From positions 1 through 33,021 of the IMG/VR virus record IMGVR_UViG_3300034101_003515: 33,021 nucleotides of DNA. One strand, written 5' to 3'. Source of the DNA: a virus. Below, piece after piece: positions 1-6,726 of this stretch. Below the pieces are notes generated by a model that saw only the letters and a program-made list of their open reading frames with translations, searched no databases and was not told the DNA's origin. Each line of letters starts with the position of its first letter. The first letter of the stretch is position 1. Made by a program: the position numbers and the translations under genes.

Positions 1-16
1 ACGTCCAGTACGGAGA

Positions 17-1372
17 TCATCCAAGAGCGGGCTTCCTAGAGGCGAACGATGCCACCTCATTTGCGGTAGGTGCCTTGAACTTATCTTCACGAATCTGCGG
101 ACCAGCTACTACATTGAAACTCACTGCAGGTCGAGCATCCAAGAAGAACCCATCAATATTCACCTCTCGGGTAGCGGGAAGTGAGATAGCGATGTGCGTG
201 TCACCCTCGGGAGTTTTGACCTTCTGAGTACGAATCACGAAGTCCGCATCTTGGATTGGACCCATTGACATACCAACGTCTGAGTAGTCATCCGCGTTGT
301 CTTTGCTGACATCGCGTTTGACGCCTGTTCGATTGGCTTGGTGCGTTCCAATGAGAGGAACCTGGTGCCTATGGCAGAGAGCTTTGAGATCCTGAGAGAT
401 GTGGCTGAGACTCTTCCAGTCGTTGCTACGCTGACCGGGCCGCTCGTCCCTGAGCAGATATATGCCATCCACAAACACGATATCAGGATCAAACTCTTCC
501 ACAGCCTTCATCACAGAAGAGATACCGGCGTTCTCGGGTTTGATTACCCGAATATTCCGGCGCCTATCTGGATTATCCGCAGAAAGTTCCGCGTAGAGCC
601 CCAAGCAGGTCTGCTCAAACCTCTGACGGCTAATCGCGTCAAGAGTGCCTGATACTACATGCTCGTAGTCTACTTGCGCGAACCTAGAGTAAATGCGTCG
701 ATACATCTGGGTGACAGGCATTTCCATGCTGACAACCAAGCATCGAGCATTCGCGTATAAGAACGGATGAACTACCGCAATCTCCAGCGCAATCCAAGTC
801 TTCATAGACTTAGCAGGACCGTAGATGAGATAGAACTCGCCCTTACTCATACCCCTAGTAGCGAGATTGAGCGGCTCCCAAGGGAATGGGATTCCCAAGT
901 AACCGTCAGTGTCGCTGATTAGGTTCACGCTCTCCAGCACTGACAATGCTGCATCTCGCGCATCCAATTGAAGATGCCCATACTCAGCGTTGTCTGCGCG
1001 GAGTTTGGAAGCAGCCGTATGCAAGTAGTCGATTGCTGTCCTCGGGTCTACTTCTTTAAGCTGCTCTACATCATCTTGAATCGCGCTAAGACACTTGCGC
1101 AGATACCTATCCTTCATCTCGTAGATGATTGAGTGAAGGCTATCGTCTGGCGGCGATTCCCCGGCAGGGAAGTTAGGGAACCGCGTAGAGATAAGGTGCA
1201 GCGACGGAACTTGTCCGTAGCTGTCCTTAGCCTTTGCGTACTTCTCTATGAACTGGAAAACCATTAGGTTCTCCGGCGACATAAAGTAGTCCGCTTTTAC
1301 ACCGTTGCTGGTGGCGGTCTTTAGATCCTTAGAATGTAGGATCTGTAGGAGAAACTTGATCTCCAGGTTCAT
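17..1372 (-). CDS. DnaB-like replicative DNA helicase
   Basis: A 451-residue RecA-fold helicase of the DnaB family, expected to unwind the phage replication fork as a hexameric ring. The N-terminal ~150 residues are helical and resemble the DnaB N-terminal interaction domain. Residues 185-192 (GPAKSMKT) form the Walker A loop. The VVSMEM segment near 213-218 carries the DnaB-type catalytic glutamate. DIVFVDG near 297-303 is Walker B, and GTHQANR near 342-348 matches the DnaB sensor motif, where Q-x-N-R is usual. The length is normal for phage DnaB-type helicases. The ATG is preceded by GGAG about 11 bases upstream, and its first 44 bases overlap the small gene before it. It is the last gene visible in the leftward operon. 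No primase or DNA polymerase is seen here, so these are probably encoded outside the window. Confidence 0.9.
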   Translation of the reverse strand: MNLEIKFLLQILHSKDLKTATSNGVKADYFMSPENLMVFQFIEKYAKAKDSYGQVPSLHLISTRFPNFPAGESPPDDSLHSIIYEMKDRYLRKCLSAIQDDVEQLKEVDPRTAIDYLHTAASKLRADNAEYGHLQLDARDAALSVLESVNLISDTDGYLGIPFPWEPLNLATRGMSKGEFYLIYGPAKSMKTWIALEIAVVHPFLYANARCLVVSMEMPVTQMYRRIYSRFAQVDYEHVVSGTLDAISRQRFEQTCLGLYAELSADNPDRRRNIRVIKPENAGISSVMKAVEEFDPDIVFVDGIYLLRDERPGQRSNDWKSLSHISQDLKALCHRHQVPLIGTHQANRTGVKRDVSKDNADDYSDVGMSMGPIQDADFVIRTQKVKTPEGDTHIAISLPATREVNIDGFFLDARPAVSFNVVAGPQIREDKFKAPTANEVASFASRKPALG

Positions 1373-1526
1373 TGATTGTTTTCTCCATCTCCTTTAGGAG
1401 AGCCTCTACGAGAGTTTTTGCTGAGTCGCTTAGGCGCAACATATTTGCGCTGGACTGGAATGATAGCGTAGGAGACCTTGCCACGAAATTGAGGTTTACC
1501 CTGCCTGCGTTCGGCAAAATCTCCAT
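1329..1526 (-). CDS. Small hypothetical protein, 65 aa
   Basis: An ATG-initiated frame of 65 residues that fills the otherwise empty 188-base gap between the 111-residue gene and the DnaB-like helicase, then overlaps the helicase start by 44 bases. The composition is protein-like: a beta-like N-terminal half followed by an amphipathic Lys/Glu helix (residues ~36-50) and a short polar tail. The ribosome site is weak (GAGATC a few bases upstream). The same frame stays open upstream to position 1673, but that extension lies antisense-like over the neighbouring gene in poor composition, so the internal ATG is preferred. No family is recognised. Confidence 0.5.
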   Translation of the reverse strand: MEILPNAGRVNLNFVARSPTLSFQSSANMLRLSDSAKTLVEALLKEMEKTINEPGDQVSPTDPTF

Positions 1527-1560
1527 AGAAAGGATCTCGATGGAGAACTTCGTCTGGATC

Positions 1561-1896
1561 TTACTTGCCACGGAACAACTCTGACTGAAGCTCCATGATC
1601 TCCGGAAGAAGCTCCAAGTACATATTCTTGTGGAAGTGGAGCAGCTTCCGATGCCCCTCGCGGATGAAATCATCCGTCTGTGATACCCCCACGGAGGTGA
1701 ACATCTGCACGCTCACCCCCTTCCCGAAGTCCATGTTCCCCACATTCAGCGTGCTGCTGATCGTGGCCTTGGGGAACTCCGGATCAAAGATCAACCCCTC
1801 AAATGCTACGAGCTCATCTGGCGTCATATCCCTACTTAGCTCCTTTACGACCTTTTTGTCTTTGCGGAAGGTCACTGTTACTTGGCCATTGGCCAT
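1561..1896 (-). CDS. Hypothetical protein, 111 aa
   Basis: A 111-residue protein of unknown function in the leftward replication operon. It starts 3 bases after the stop of the 166-residue gene, which implies co-transcription and probable translational coupling, because the ribosome site is only a weak purine run (AAGAAG). The N-terminus is rich in Thr/Val/Lys and predicted beta, and the C-terminal half (about residue 75 on) is helical with HHK and LELLPE segments. There is no signal peptide, membrane segment or Cys motif. I recognise no family. Its position between DNA repair and replication genes suggests a role in DNA metabolism, which is inference only. Confidence 0.75.
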   Translation of the reverse strand: MANGQVTVTFRKDKKVVKELSRDMTPDELVAFEGLIFDPEFPKATISSTLNVGNMDFGKGVSVQMFTSVGVSQTDDFIREGHRKLLHFHKNMYLELLPEIMELQSELFRGK

Positions 1897-1899
1897 GGT

Positions 1900-2400
1900 T
1901 TACTTCTTCTTTGTTACGGTTACGTCACGCAGGACAACCTGCATCGCAGAGTTGAAAACCATTCTCTCCTCCTCCGGTAACTGCGCAAGCTTCTCCTTGT
2001 CTAGAGTTGTCTCCACAGTAATTATCCCAGTACTTCGGAGCTTTTCTACAAGCCCTCTCTGCACCGCGATTTCCTGGACTCTGTCCAAGTCGTACACGGT
2101 GCTTTGCCGACACCGTACATCAATGTCGCCAAACTTCTCAGAGTAGAACGTACCGTGCGTGTCGTAGTGGTTACGCGCTACTTGCTGGAAGTGCTGCTTG
2201 AGCGCGTTAAACGCCGCATCTTTTGCGGCAGTTTTCTCCGCATGAGTCTCCTGCATGTTGAGGAATCTCTGGCGTACAATATAGAAGATATCGGGAGGAA
2301 CGATGTGCTTTAGGAAGTCTCCGGTGGACCAAGCTTCATCAATCTCCGCGAACTCTTCCGACGCCACTCTGTACTGCTCTTTAAGCTGTTCCGCGTCCAT
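1900..2400 (-). CDS. Hypothetical protein, 166 aa, helical N-terminus
   Basis: A 166-residue soluble protein. The N-terminal ~85 residues are charged and strongly helical (coiled-coil-like, Glu/Lys/Ala-rich). The C-terminal half has a beta-like segment (GDIDVRC) followed by helices and a Lys-rich tail ending TKKK. The ATG at 2400 has a good ribosome site (GGAGAG) and overlaps the end of the glycosylase-fold gene by 20 bases, so the two are coupled. The coiled-coil plus small C-terminal domain is loosely reminiscent of phage Gam-type nuclease inhibitors, but I see no diagnostic motif and do not assign it. Confidence 0.78.
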   Translation of the reverse strand: MDAEQLKEQYRVASEEFAEIDEAWSTGDFLKHIVPPDIFYIVRQRFLNMQETHAEKTAAKDAAFNALKQHFQQVARNHYDTHGTFYSEKFGDIDVRCRQSTVYDLDRVQEIAVQRGLVEKLRSTGIITVETTLDKEKLAQLPEEERMVFNSAMQVVLRDVTVTKKK

Positions 2401-3085
2401 TCATTCTCTCCACGATCTCAAAGGCGCTTGCTAGCGCGTTGAAAGTTTTCATCGACACACTCTCTTTAGCGTCGTGGTCCCCTCGCAGCATAGCGATCTC
2501 TAGATCATACGAGGGAAGAACAGGGTACACGACGGGCATCGATTCACCTGTTATCTCAATATGAATCATAGATTCAGGAGCCCCATTCAGATTTATCTTG
2601 GGTGGTTTGCGGGTTAATCCAGCAAGACTGTACTTACCGAAGGCTACAATAATCCAAGGGTCGATCTGGTAGATAAGCCTATGCAGATGCTCCCTACAAT
2701 TATTGAGCTCCGTAGTGGCAGGCACTCGATACTTACCGGCATCATCTCCCTGCGTGAGGACTCCTCGGCATAGTACGGGAGAAGTTATGAACACTTCCTG
2801 TAAGAAGTATTCCCGCAGAGCGCGGTAGTTTACTGCACCACCCTTTGCCGATTTCTTCTTCCATGCAGCGAGCTCTGGACGATCTACCGCATGGAGGTAC
2901 ATACTCAGCAACCAGTTTGAGTATTCCCCCACAAAGATGCGACCTTGCCGATCTTCATCCTCGCTGATCCCATCCTTGACGATAAGGATCTTTGCCGAAG
3001 GGTTGCCCACACCCTGCACAATATTTCTTCTACATGCGACTAGTTTATCGCACTTGGCGCACTCCAAGGGTTGGAGATTTTCCAA
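2381..3085 (-). CDS. Uracil-DNA glycosylase-fold protein (family 4/5-like), TTG start
   Basis: A 234-residue protein resembling Fe-S uracil-DNA glycosylases. C9-x2-C12 near the N-terminus plus C106 and C130 are placed like the four cluster ligands of family 4. The stretch from G25 to G53 (GVGNPSAKILIV, then EDEDRQGRIFVG) matches the family active-site region and following helix. DPWIIVAFGKYS near 142-153 is the conserved central strand. Two catalytic motifs are altered: the usual GEAPG-type loop is KDGIS (37-41), and the usual HPS motif is LPS (190-192). It may be a weak, altered or non-catalytic member. The start is TTG at 3085, supported by GGGAGG six bases upstream. It overlaps the SF2 helicase gene by 41 bases. 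Confidence 0.8.
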   Translation of the reverse strand: MENLQPLECAKCDKLVACRRNIVQGVGNPSAKILIVKDGISEDEDRQGRIFVGEYSNWLLSMYLHAVDRPELAAWKKKSAKGGAVNYRALREYFLQEVFITSPVLCRGVLTQGDDAGKYRVPATTELNNCREHLHRLIYQIDPWIIVAFGKYSLAGLTRKPPKINLNGAPESMIHIEITGESMPVVYPVLPSYDLEIAMLRGDHDAKESVSMKTFNALASAFEIVERMNGRGTA

Positions 3086-4394
3086 GACTTGCCTCCCTAC
3101 GAGATTTTATCTCAGTAAATGGGTAACCCCATTCGCGCAGACGAGTTTGCATTTGCCTTACTAGGCTTCTGCACATTCCTATATGAACGTCATTCAGTAC
3201 AACTACATCAGGGTGTAGCTTACCCGGGAACTTGCGCTGGATTCTTCCAAGAGCCTGCTGAAGAATATTTCCATGCTCCCTAGAGCCGATGGGCGTAGCA
3301 ATCAACAAGTAACTCAAGGAAGGTGCATCTAACGCCTCAGCAGCAACATCAACTGTAGCAAAAGTTACCTTGTGCTGTCTAATGATTTGCGTACGGGTGT
3401 CCTTGTCGCTGTCACCATTAATAGCAGCAGCATCTCCAGAATGAACCTCATTATACGCATCTGCTAGAGTATGCGTGTGCTCCTTGGAGTGTGTGAGCAC
3501 TAGACAATGGTGGCCCGTAGCGATGGCCGCCTCTATCCGAGAGATGATTCCCTTGTTTCTGACAGCGTGCTTACCTAGCCAAATGCACAGCTTTTTGTAG
3601 TGCACTTCCCCAGACTTGTCCGTTATCTCGGGCTGGTCTGCGTCGAATACCCAAGTATCCGCAGCCTCAAACTTTATGGAAGGTATGAGCTGCTGCGTAA
3701 CATCGGTATAGAAAACAGGGCCGAGGTGCATAGTGAAGAGGAAATCTCTACCATCTTCTCGGTTAGGCGTAGCGGACAATCCCAGACGTAGTCCAGAGAA
3801 CAGCGGGACTACTTGAATGAAAGTAGGCGCGGCGAAGTGGTGACACTCATCGAATATGACCAGGCCATATTCTTTGAAGTCATCTTCTGACAACTTACCA
3901 TCCTTCAACCTATTGATTAGGGTTTTTGCGCTGATGATAAGAATGTCTGCACCGATCTCATTGGTGCCTTCTTGGAGCACGCCTACGTTGACTCCTTGTG
4001 TGTGCTCAGCAATTGCTGACTTCCACTGAGCTAGGAGACCAGATTTATCCACAATAACCGCGGCCTTTACCCCTACGGTCAGGATAATCTCAAGAGCGAT
4101 CCGCGTTTTACCTTTGCCACACCCTAAACAAAGAATACCAGAGCCTGCTTCAAGTGCGGCAAGATACGGGGAGTATTGTTCCTCCCACAGGGATGTGCGC
4201 GAAATCCCATTCGTAATAGCGGGGTAATCCCACGGTAGTGTGGTGATGGGCACACCCAGGCGTTCCCAAGCTAAATAAGCGCGAGGGAGAAGAACATTTT
4301 CTCCCTCGCGCTGCACCGAACCTATATCGGCTCGGACGGCCGACAGGTTTACTAGGTGCGCGGGCACCGAGGCCCACCGGCCGAGATGAATCAT
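3045..4394 (-). CDS. SF2 DNA/RNA helicase (XPB/UvsW-like)
   Basis: A 449-residue superfamily 2 helicase with both RecA lobes. Motif I is GCGKGKT (residues 91-97), motif II is DECHH (182-186) and motif III is SATP (207-210), followed by NRED as in XPB/UvsW-type enzymes. Motif VI is the QALGRIQR segment near residue 388, with the expected arginines. The N-terminal ~85 residues resemble the short damage-recognition-like domain of such helicases. Roles known for this type are branch migration, recombination-dependent replication and R-loop removal; which applies here is unknown. The start ATG overlaps the stop of the upstream gene by 4 bases and is preceded by AGAGG. A perfect 14-base-pair hairpin lies at codons ~28-39 (listed separately). 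Confidence 0.88.
   Translation of the reverse strand: MIHLGRWASVPAHLVNLSAVRADIGSVQREGENVLLPRAYLAWERLGVPITTLPWDYPAITNGISRTSLWEEQYSPYLAALEAGSGILCLGCGKGKTRIALEIILTVGVKAAVIVDKSGLLAQWKSAIAEHTQGVNVGVLQEGTNEIGADILIISAKTLINRLKDGKLSEDDFKEYGLVIFDECHHFAAPTFIQVVPLFSGLRLGLSATPNREDGRDFLFTMHLGPVFYTDVTQQLIPSIKFEAADTWVFDADQPEITDKSGEVHYKKLCIWLGKHAVRNKGIISRIEAAIATGHHCLVLTHSKEHTHTLADAYNEVHSGDAAAINGDSDKDTRTQIIRQHKVTFATVDVAAEALDAPSLSYLLIATPIGSREHGNILQQALGRIQRKFPGKLHPDVVVLNDVHIGMCRSLVRQMQTRLREWGYPFTEIKSRREASLGKSPTLGVRQVR
4278..4312 (-). terminator. Intragenic 14-bp perfect hairpin with U-rich flank
   Basis: Arms 4278-4291 (AGCGCGAGGGAGAA on the plus strand) and 4299-4312 are perfect reverse complements with a 7-base loop. 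Read on the minus strand, the stem is followed by TATTTAG, a moderately U-rich tract. It lies 83-117 bases into the SF2 helicase gene. It looks like an attenuator or RNA-processing hairpin; function is inferred. Confidence 0.5.
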
Positions 4395-4801
4395 TTACGC
4401 CTCTGAGTTGTGTAGTTATTTCTAGCAGCACCGACAAGATGCCGTAATTCTACGCATAGAGTATCGAGGAATGAAAATCCTAGATAGGCGCCGAATTGCT
4501 CAGCAACAGGCTGAGTGAAATCATACGCGCCGGGGGCAGGATAGTTCATGCCGCTGTGTTGCTGGTAACTAGGTGGTTGCTGGTATTGCGGAGTGGCGCC
4601 AGTATATATAGGGCGCGGTGGTTGTGTAGGTGGAATAGGTGGAGGACTGCCATATGATGGACGAGGAGCTTGCAATCTTGCAGATATCCTTTGTATTTCC
4701 TGAGCGCAGTCAAGTCTGTGGCTGCAGCCCGAGCAGGGGGTACGAGAAGTAGGACTGTCGTCGTAGTCGAGTGAGTTACCGTAACAATGGGGACGCTTCA
4801 T
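4391..4801 (-). CDS. Pro-rich hypothetical protein with N-terminal Cys cluster, 136 aa
   Basis: First gene of the leftward operon. The N-terminal third has C6, C23, C26 and C32 (C-x16-C-x2-C-x5-C), a possible zinc or iron-sulfur site. A Pro/Gln/Tyr-rich low-complexity stretch (residues ~45-90, PP, QPP and QQ repeats) looks disordered. The C-terminal ~45 residues are helical (FGAYLGFSFLDTLCVELRHLV). The ATG has a strong ribosome site, AGGAGG, 9 bases upstream. The architecture suggests an adaptor with a metal knuckle, a flexible arm and a helical docking segment, but no family is recognised. Its 4-base overlap with the SF2 helicase indicates coupled translation. Confidence 0.75.
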   Translation of the reverse strand: MKRPHCYGNSLDYDDSPTSRTPCSGCSHRLDCAQEIQRISARLQAPRPSYGSPPPIPPTQPPRPIYTGATPQYQQPPSYQQHSGMNYPAPGAYDFTQPVAEQFGAYLGFSFLDTLCVELRHLVGAARNNYTTQRRK

Positions 4802-4912
4802 GCGATAGGGCCTCCTTAGTGGTGTATACTAATTATGCCACTTTCTATTTATTCCTTTTCACCCTATACTTACCTGCAGTAAAAGCGGTATTCCGTTAAT
4901 CCGAGGTATCAC
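4802..4912. promoter_or_regulatory. Divergent intergenic region with candidate promoters
   Basis: A 111-base gap between the leftward replication operon and the rightward block. It holds the AGGAGG ribosome site for the minus gene (4811-4816, complement). Plus-strand TATACT elements occur near 4825-4830 and 4865-4870. A short inverted repeat AGTGG...CCACT (4818-4822/4838-4842) brackets the first. TATACT is one base from a bacterial -10 box, but no convincing -35 is visible, so polymerase usage is unclear. It is the most likely origin of transcription for both directions. Confidence 0.45.
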
Positions 4913-5509
4913 ATGTCCAAGTTTACGAAGCTGGCCGAGCACTTCGAGCAGTACTGCTACGAATACCCCGCAGTGACTAGGGGAGAGTACGCAGTTAAAA
5001 TTGCGAGCATAGACCCCGCTCATGCGGCAGAGTACAAGAGATTAGCTTCCTACTCTGGCCAGATTCCCCGTCCTTTTGAGAAGATATCTGGCCTAGAGGC
5101 TCGCGAGGGTTATGTTTCCGATGAAGGTAAGGAAGTATTGCACCAGCTACAGAAGCTGGCGCATCAGATGACTCCTTACGAGCTAGAGGCAGTCCTTACC
5201 GAGTTCGATACGACATTCAAGTTGGCGCAGTACAACTACTACCCAAATCCTCACGAGACTGTATTCTATCCTCTCGGTGTTAAGATTGCGGAGAGGTGGA
5301 CAGGCGGTACGGAGACTGTTACCTCAGAAGATCTAGATAAGTACCTCGCATCAGAAAATGCTTATCATATCGAGGCAAGATTCTCCAAGGAACTGCTGGA
5401 GGGGATGAAGCAGGACGCCTGGCCAGTATTCTTGTCTCTTCCAGAGCCCTCTAAAACCATCATAGCGCGACTTGTAAACGGACACAAAATCAGCAATGAA
5501 CGTATCTGA
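4913..5509 (+). CDS. Hypothetical protein, 198 aa (virion-associated by context)
   Basis: A 198-residue acidic-to-neutral protein, mainly helical and Tyr-rich (QYCYEYP near the N-terminus, QYNYYPNP near the middle). It holds five K-[LI]-A tripeptides (TKLAEH, VKIASI, QKLAHQ, FKLAQY, VKIAER), a motif enriched in several virion-type proteins of this genome. There are no Cys pairs and no membrane segment. It starts the rightward block ending in the portal gene and overlaps the next gene by 14 bases. The ribosome site GAGGT lies just upstream of the ATG. Small terminase and head-associated protein are both possible, but there is no recognisable DNA-binding motif, so I leave it unnamed. Confidence 0.78.
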   Translation: MSKFTKLAEHFEQYCYEYPAVTRGEYAVKIASIDPAHAAEYKRLASYSGQIPRPFEKISGLEAREGYVSDEGKEVLHQLQKLAHQMTPYELEAVLTEFDTTFKLAQYNYYPNPHETVFYPLGVKIAERWTGGTETVTSEDLDKYLASENAYHIEARFSKELLEGMKQDAWPVFLSLPEPSKTIIARLVNGHKISNERI

Positions 5510-6263
5510 CGAGAGGTGGAATCCGCTCGCGCTGTTCGTCTTTACAAACTCTGTTCTTCCCGCCGACTGGCTTTCTTGGGAAACAATTAGCGTCTATCGT
5601 GCGCTAGAGGACATGGGGTTTGGTAAGATAACGGAGAAGAACGCGTGCAAGCTAAATGCGGTGCGTACCTTACGCACATCGCTACTAGCGTGGTCTGAGT
5701 GGGAAGTATTCGAAAAGGTCGGTCACGGCTTGTTTGGATTTATCCCTAATTTTTCTCAGGTCGAGCCCTTATCATTACTGCAATGCGCGGTAACTCGGCA
5801 CGTAATGAACGCCATTAAGGAATCTCCTTGCGCAGAGGAGGTACTATCTTACATAGCGGCTTGTGCTGCGAAAGATGAAATTTCTTATCTTCCGAAACCT
5901 CTTGAGGACGCGCAGATTAAATTATCTCCACCTATGTACGAGTGCCTCGATTGTGGGTACAAGGAAACGGCTGACCTTGAGGACGGAAAGTGCGATAGGT
6001 GCGTAGGAAGATACAAAGACCAAACTGCGCTGGGACAGAGTAACGTCAATGCGGCAGTCGGTACTAATGTGGCATTCCACAATTCTTTACCTTTTGTAGA
6101 GGTAAAAAAGATGTATGATGCGCTGGTATCTCTGCCGCATAATACATTTGATCTAGATATGGATGCTACCAGTATTCAAGTAGAGAAACTGCTGGATATA
6201 CGGGAAGCATTGAGGTATTTTGATACAGAGGTAAAGGAGCAAGTACGTGCATTACCTAGATAA
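5496..6263 (+). CDS. Hypothetical protein with zinc ribbon, 255 aa
   Basis: A 255-residue protein with three visible parts: a helical, Trp/Leu-rich N-terminal domain (~1-140), a rubredoxin-like zinc ribbon with C150-x2-C153 and C166-x2-C169, and a C-terminal helical tail (~205-255). It overlaps the upstream gene by 14 bases with no strong ribosome site, so it is probably translationally coupled. Its own 3' end contains AAAGGAG, used by the next gene. The ribbon suggests protein or nucleic-acid binding, but nothing in the sequence gives a specific function. The location just before the portal makes a packaging or head-assembly role plausible by context only. Confidence 0.75.
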   Translation: MNVSDERWNPLALFVFTNSVLPADWLSWETISVYRALEDMGFGKITEKNACKLNAVRTLRTSLLAWSEWEVFEKVGHGLFGFIPNFSQVEPLSLLQCAVTRHVMNAIKESPCAEEVLSYIAACAAKDEISYLPKPLEDAQIKLSPPMYECLDCGYKETADLEDGKCDRCVGRYKDQTALGQSNVNAAVGTNVAFHNSLPFVEVKKMYDALVSLPHNTFDLDMDATSIQVEKLLDIREALRYFDTEVKEQVRALPR

Positions 6264-6723
6264 TGAAACGCTACGGGATATGGCTACCTACGCGGCGCAG
6301 TCTGCGATAGTCAAAGTAGCGGGCTTTAAAGAAGTGGGCGCTGAAATCGCAAAGAGAGGCGTAAATCCGGCAACTTGGTTGAAGAGGGGATGGGACACAT
6401 ATGGTGAGATGGCGCACCCCACCGCGAAAGCAACTAGGGGTTGGATGGGCTCATCTAACTGGTCCAAGTATATCCCCATCGGCCCCAAGTCTCTTACTGT
6501 AGGGTTAGGCGCGGCGACGGCGCCAGCAGCATTTGCAGAGGAGGATCCCTCCGGAGAAGGTAAATCTCGCGGACGGCGCATTGGTGGGTGGCTCGGCTCC
6601 ACTCTAGGTTCCGTAGCGGGTAGCATGCCAATGAAGGCAGGTCTTGCTGGTGTTGTCCCGATACTTGGAGCAACTGCTGCGGGTCAGTATGGCGGCGAGA
6701 TTATTGGTGGAAAATTGGGCTAA
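6247..6723 (+). CDS. Gly-rich hydrophobic protein, 158 aa, GTG start
   Basis: A 158-residue protein. The N-terminal half is soluble and helical with KVAGFKE. The C-terminal ~75 residues are Gly/Ala-rich and hydrophobic (GGWLGSTLGSVAG, later AGVVPILGATAAGQ), a glycine-zipper pattern typical of membrane-inserting or oligomerising peptides. The GTG at 6247 is chosen because AAAGGAG ends 7 bases upstream; an ATG at 6280 is the alternative. It overlaps the previous gene by 17 bases and ends 3 bases before the portal. Candidate roles are membrane-active ejection protein or internal virion protein, both inferred from composition and position. A similar glycine-zipper protein occurs at 27748-28455. 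Confidence 0.72.
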   Translation: MHYLDNETLRDMATYAAQSAIVKVAGFKEVGAEIAKRGVNPATWLKRGWDTYGEMAHPTAKATRGWMGSSNWSKYIPIGPKSLTVGLGAATAPAAFAEEDPSGEGKSRGRRIGGWLGSTLGSVAGSMPMKAGLAGVVPILGATAAGQYGGEIIGGKLG

Positions 6724-6726
6724 TTC

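Noticed and set aside
338-652. Plus-strand frame of 104 codons within the DnaB-like gene
   Set aside because: It is antisense to a gene with clear helicase motifs, has no ribosome site and no protein-like pattern.
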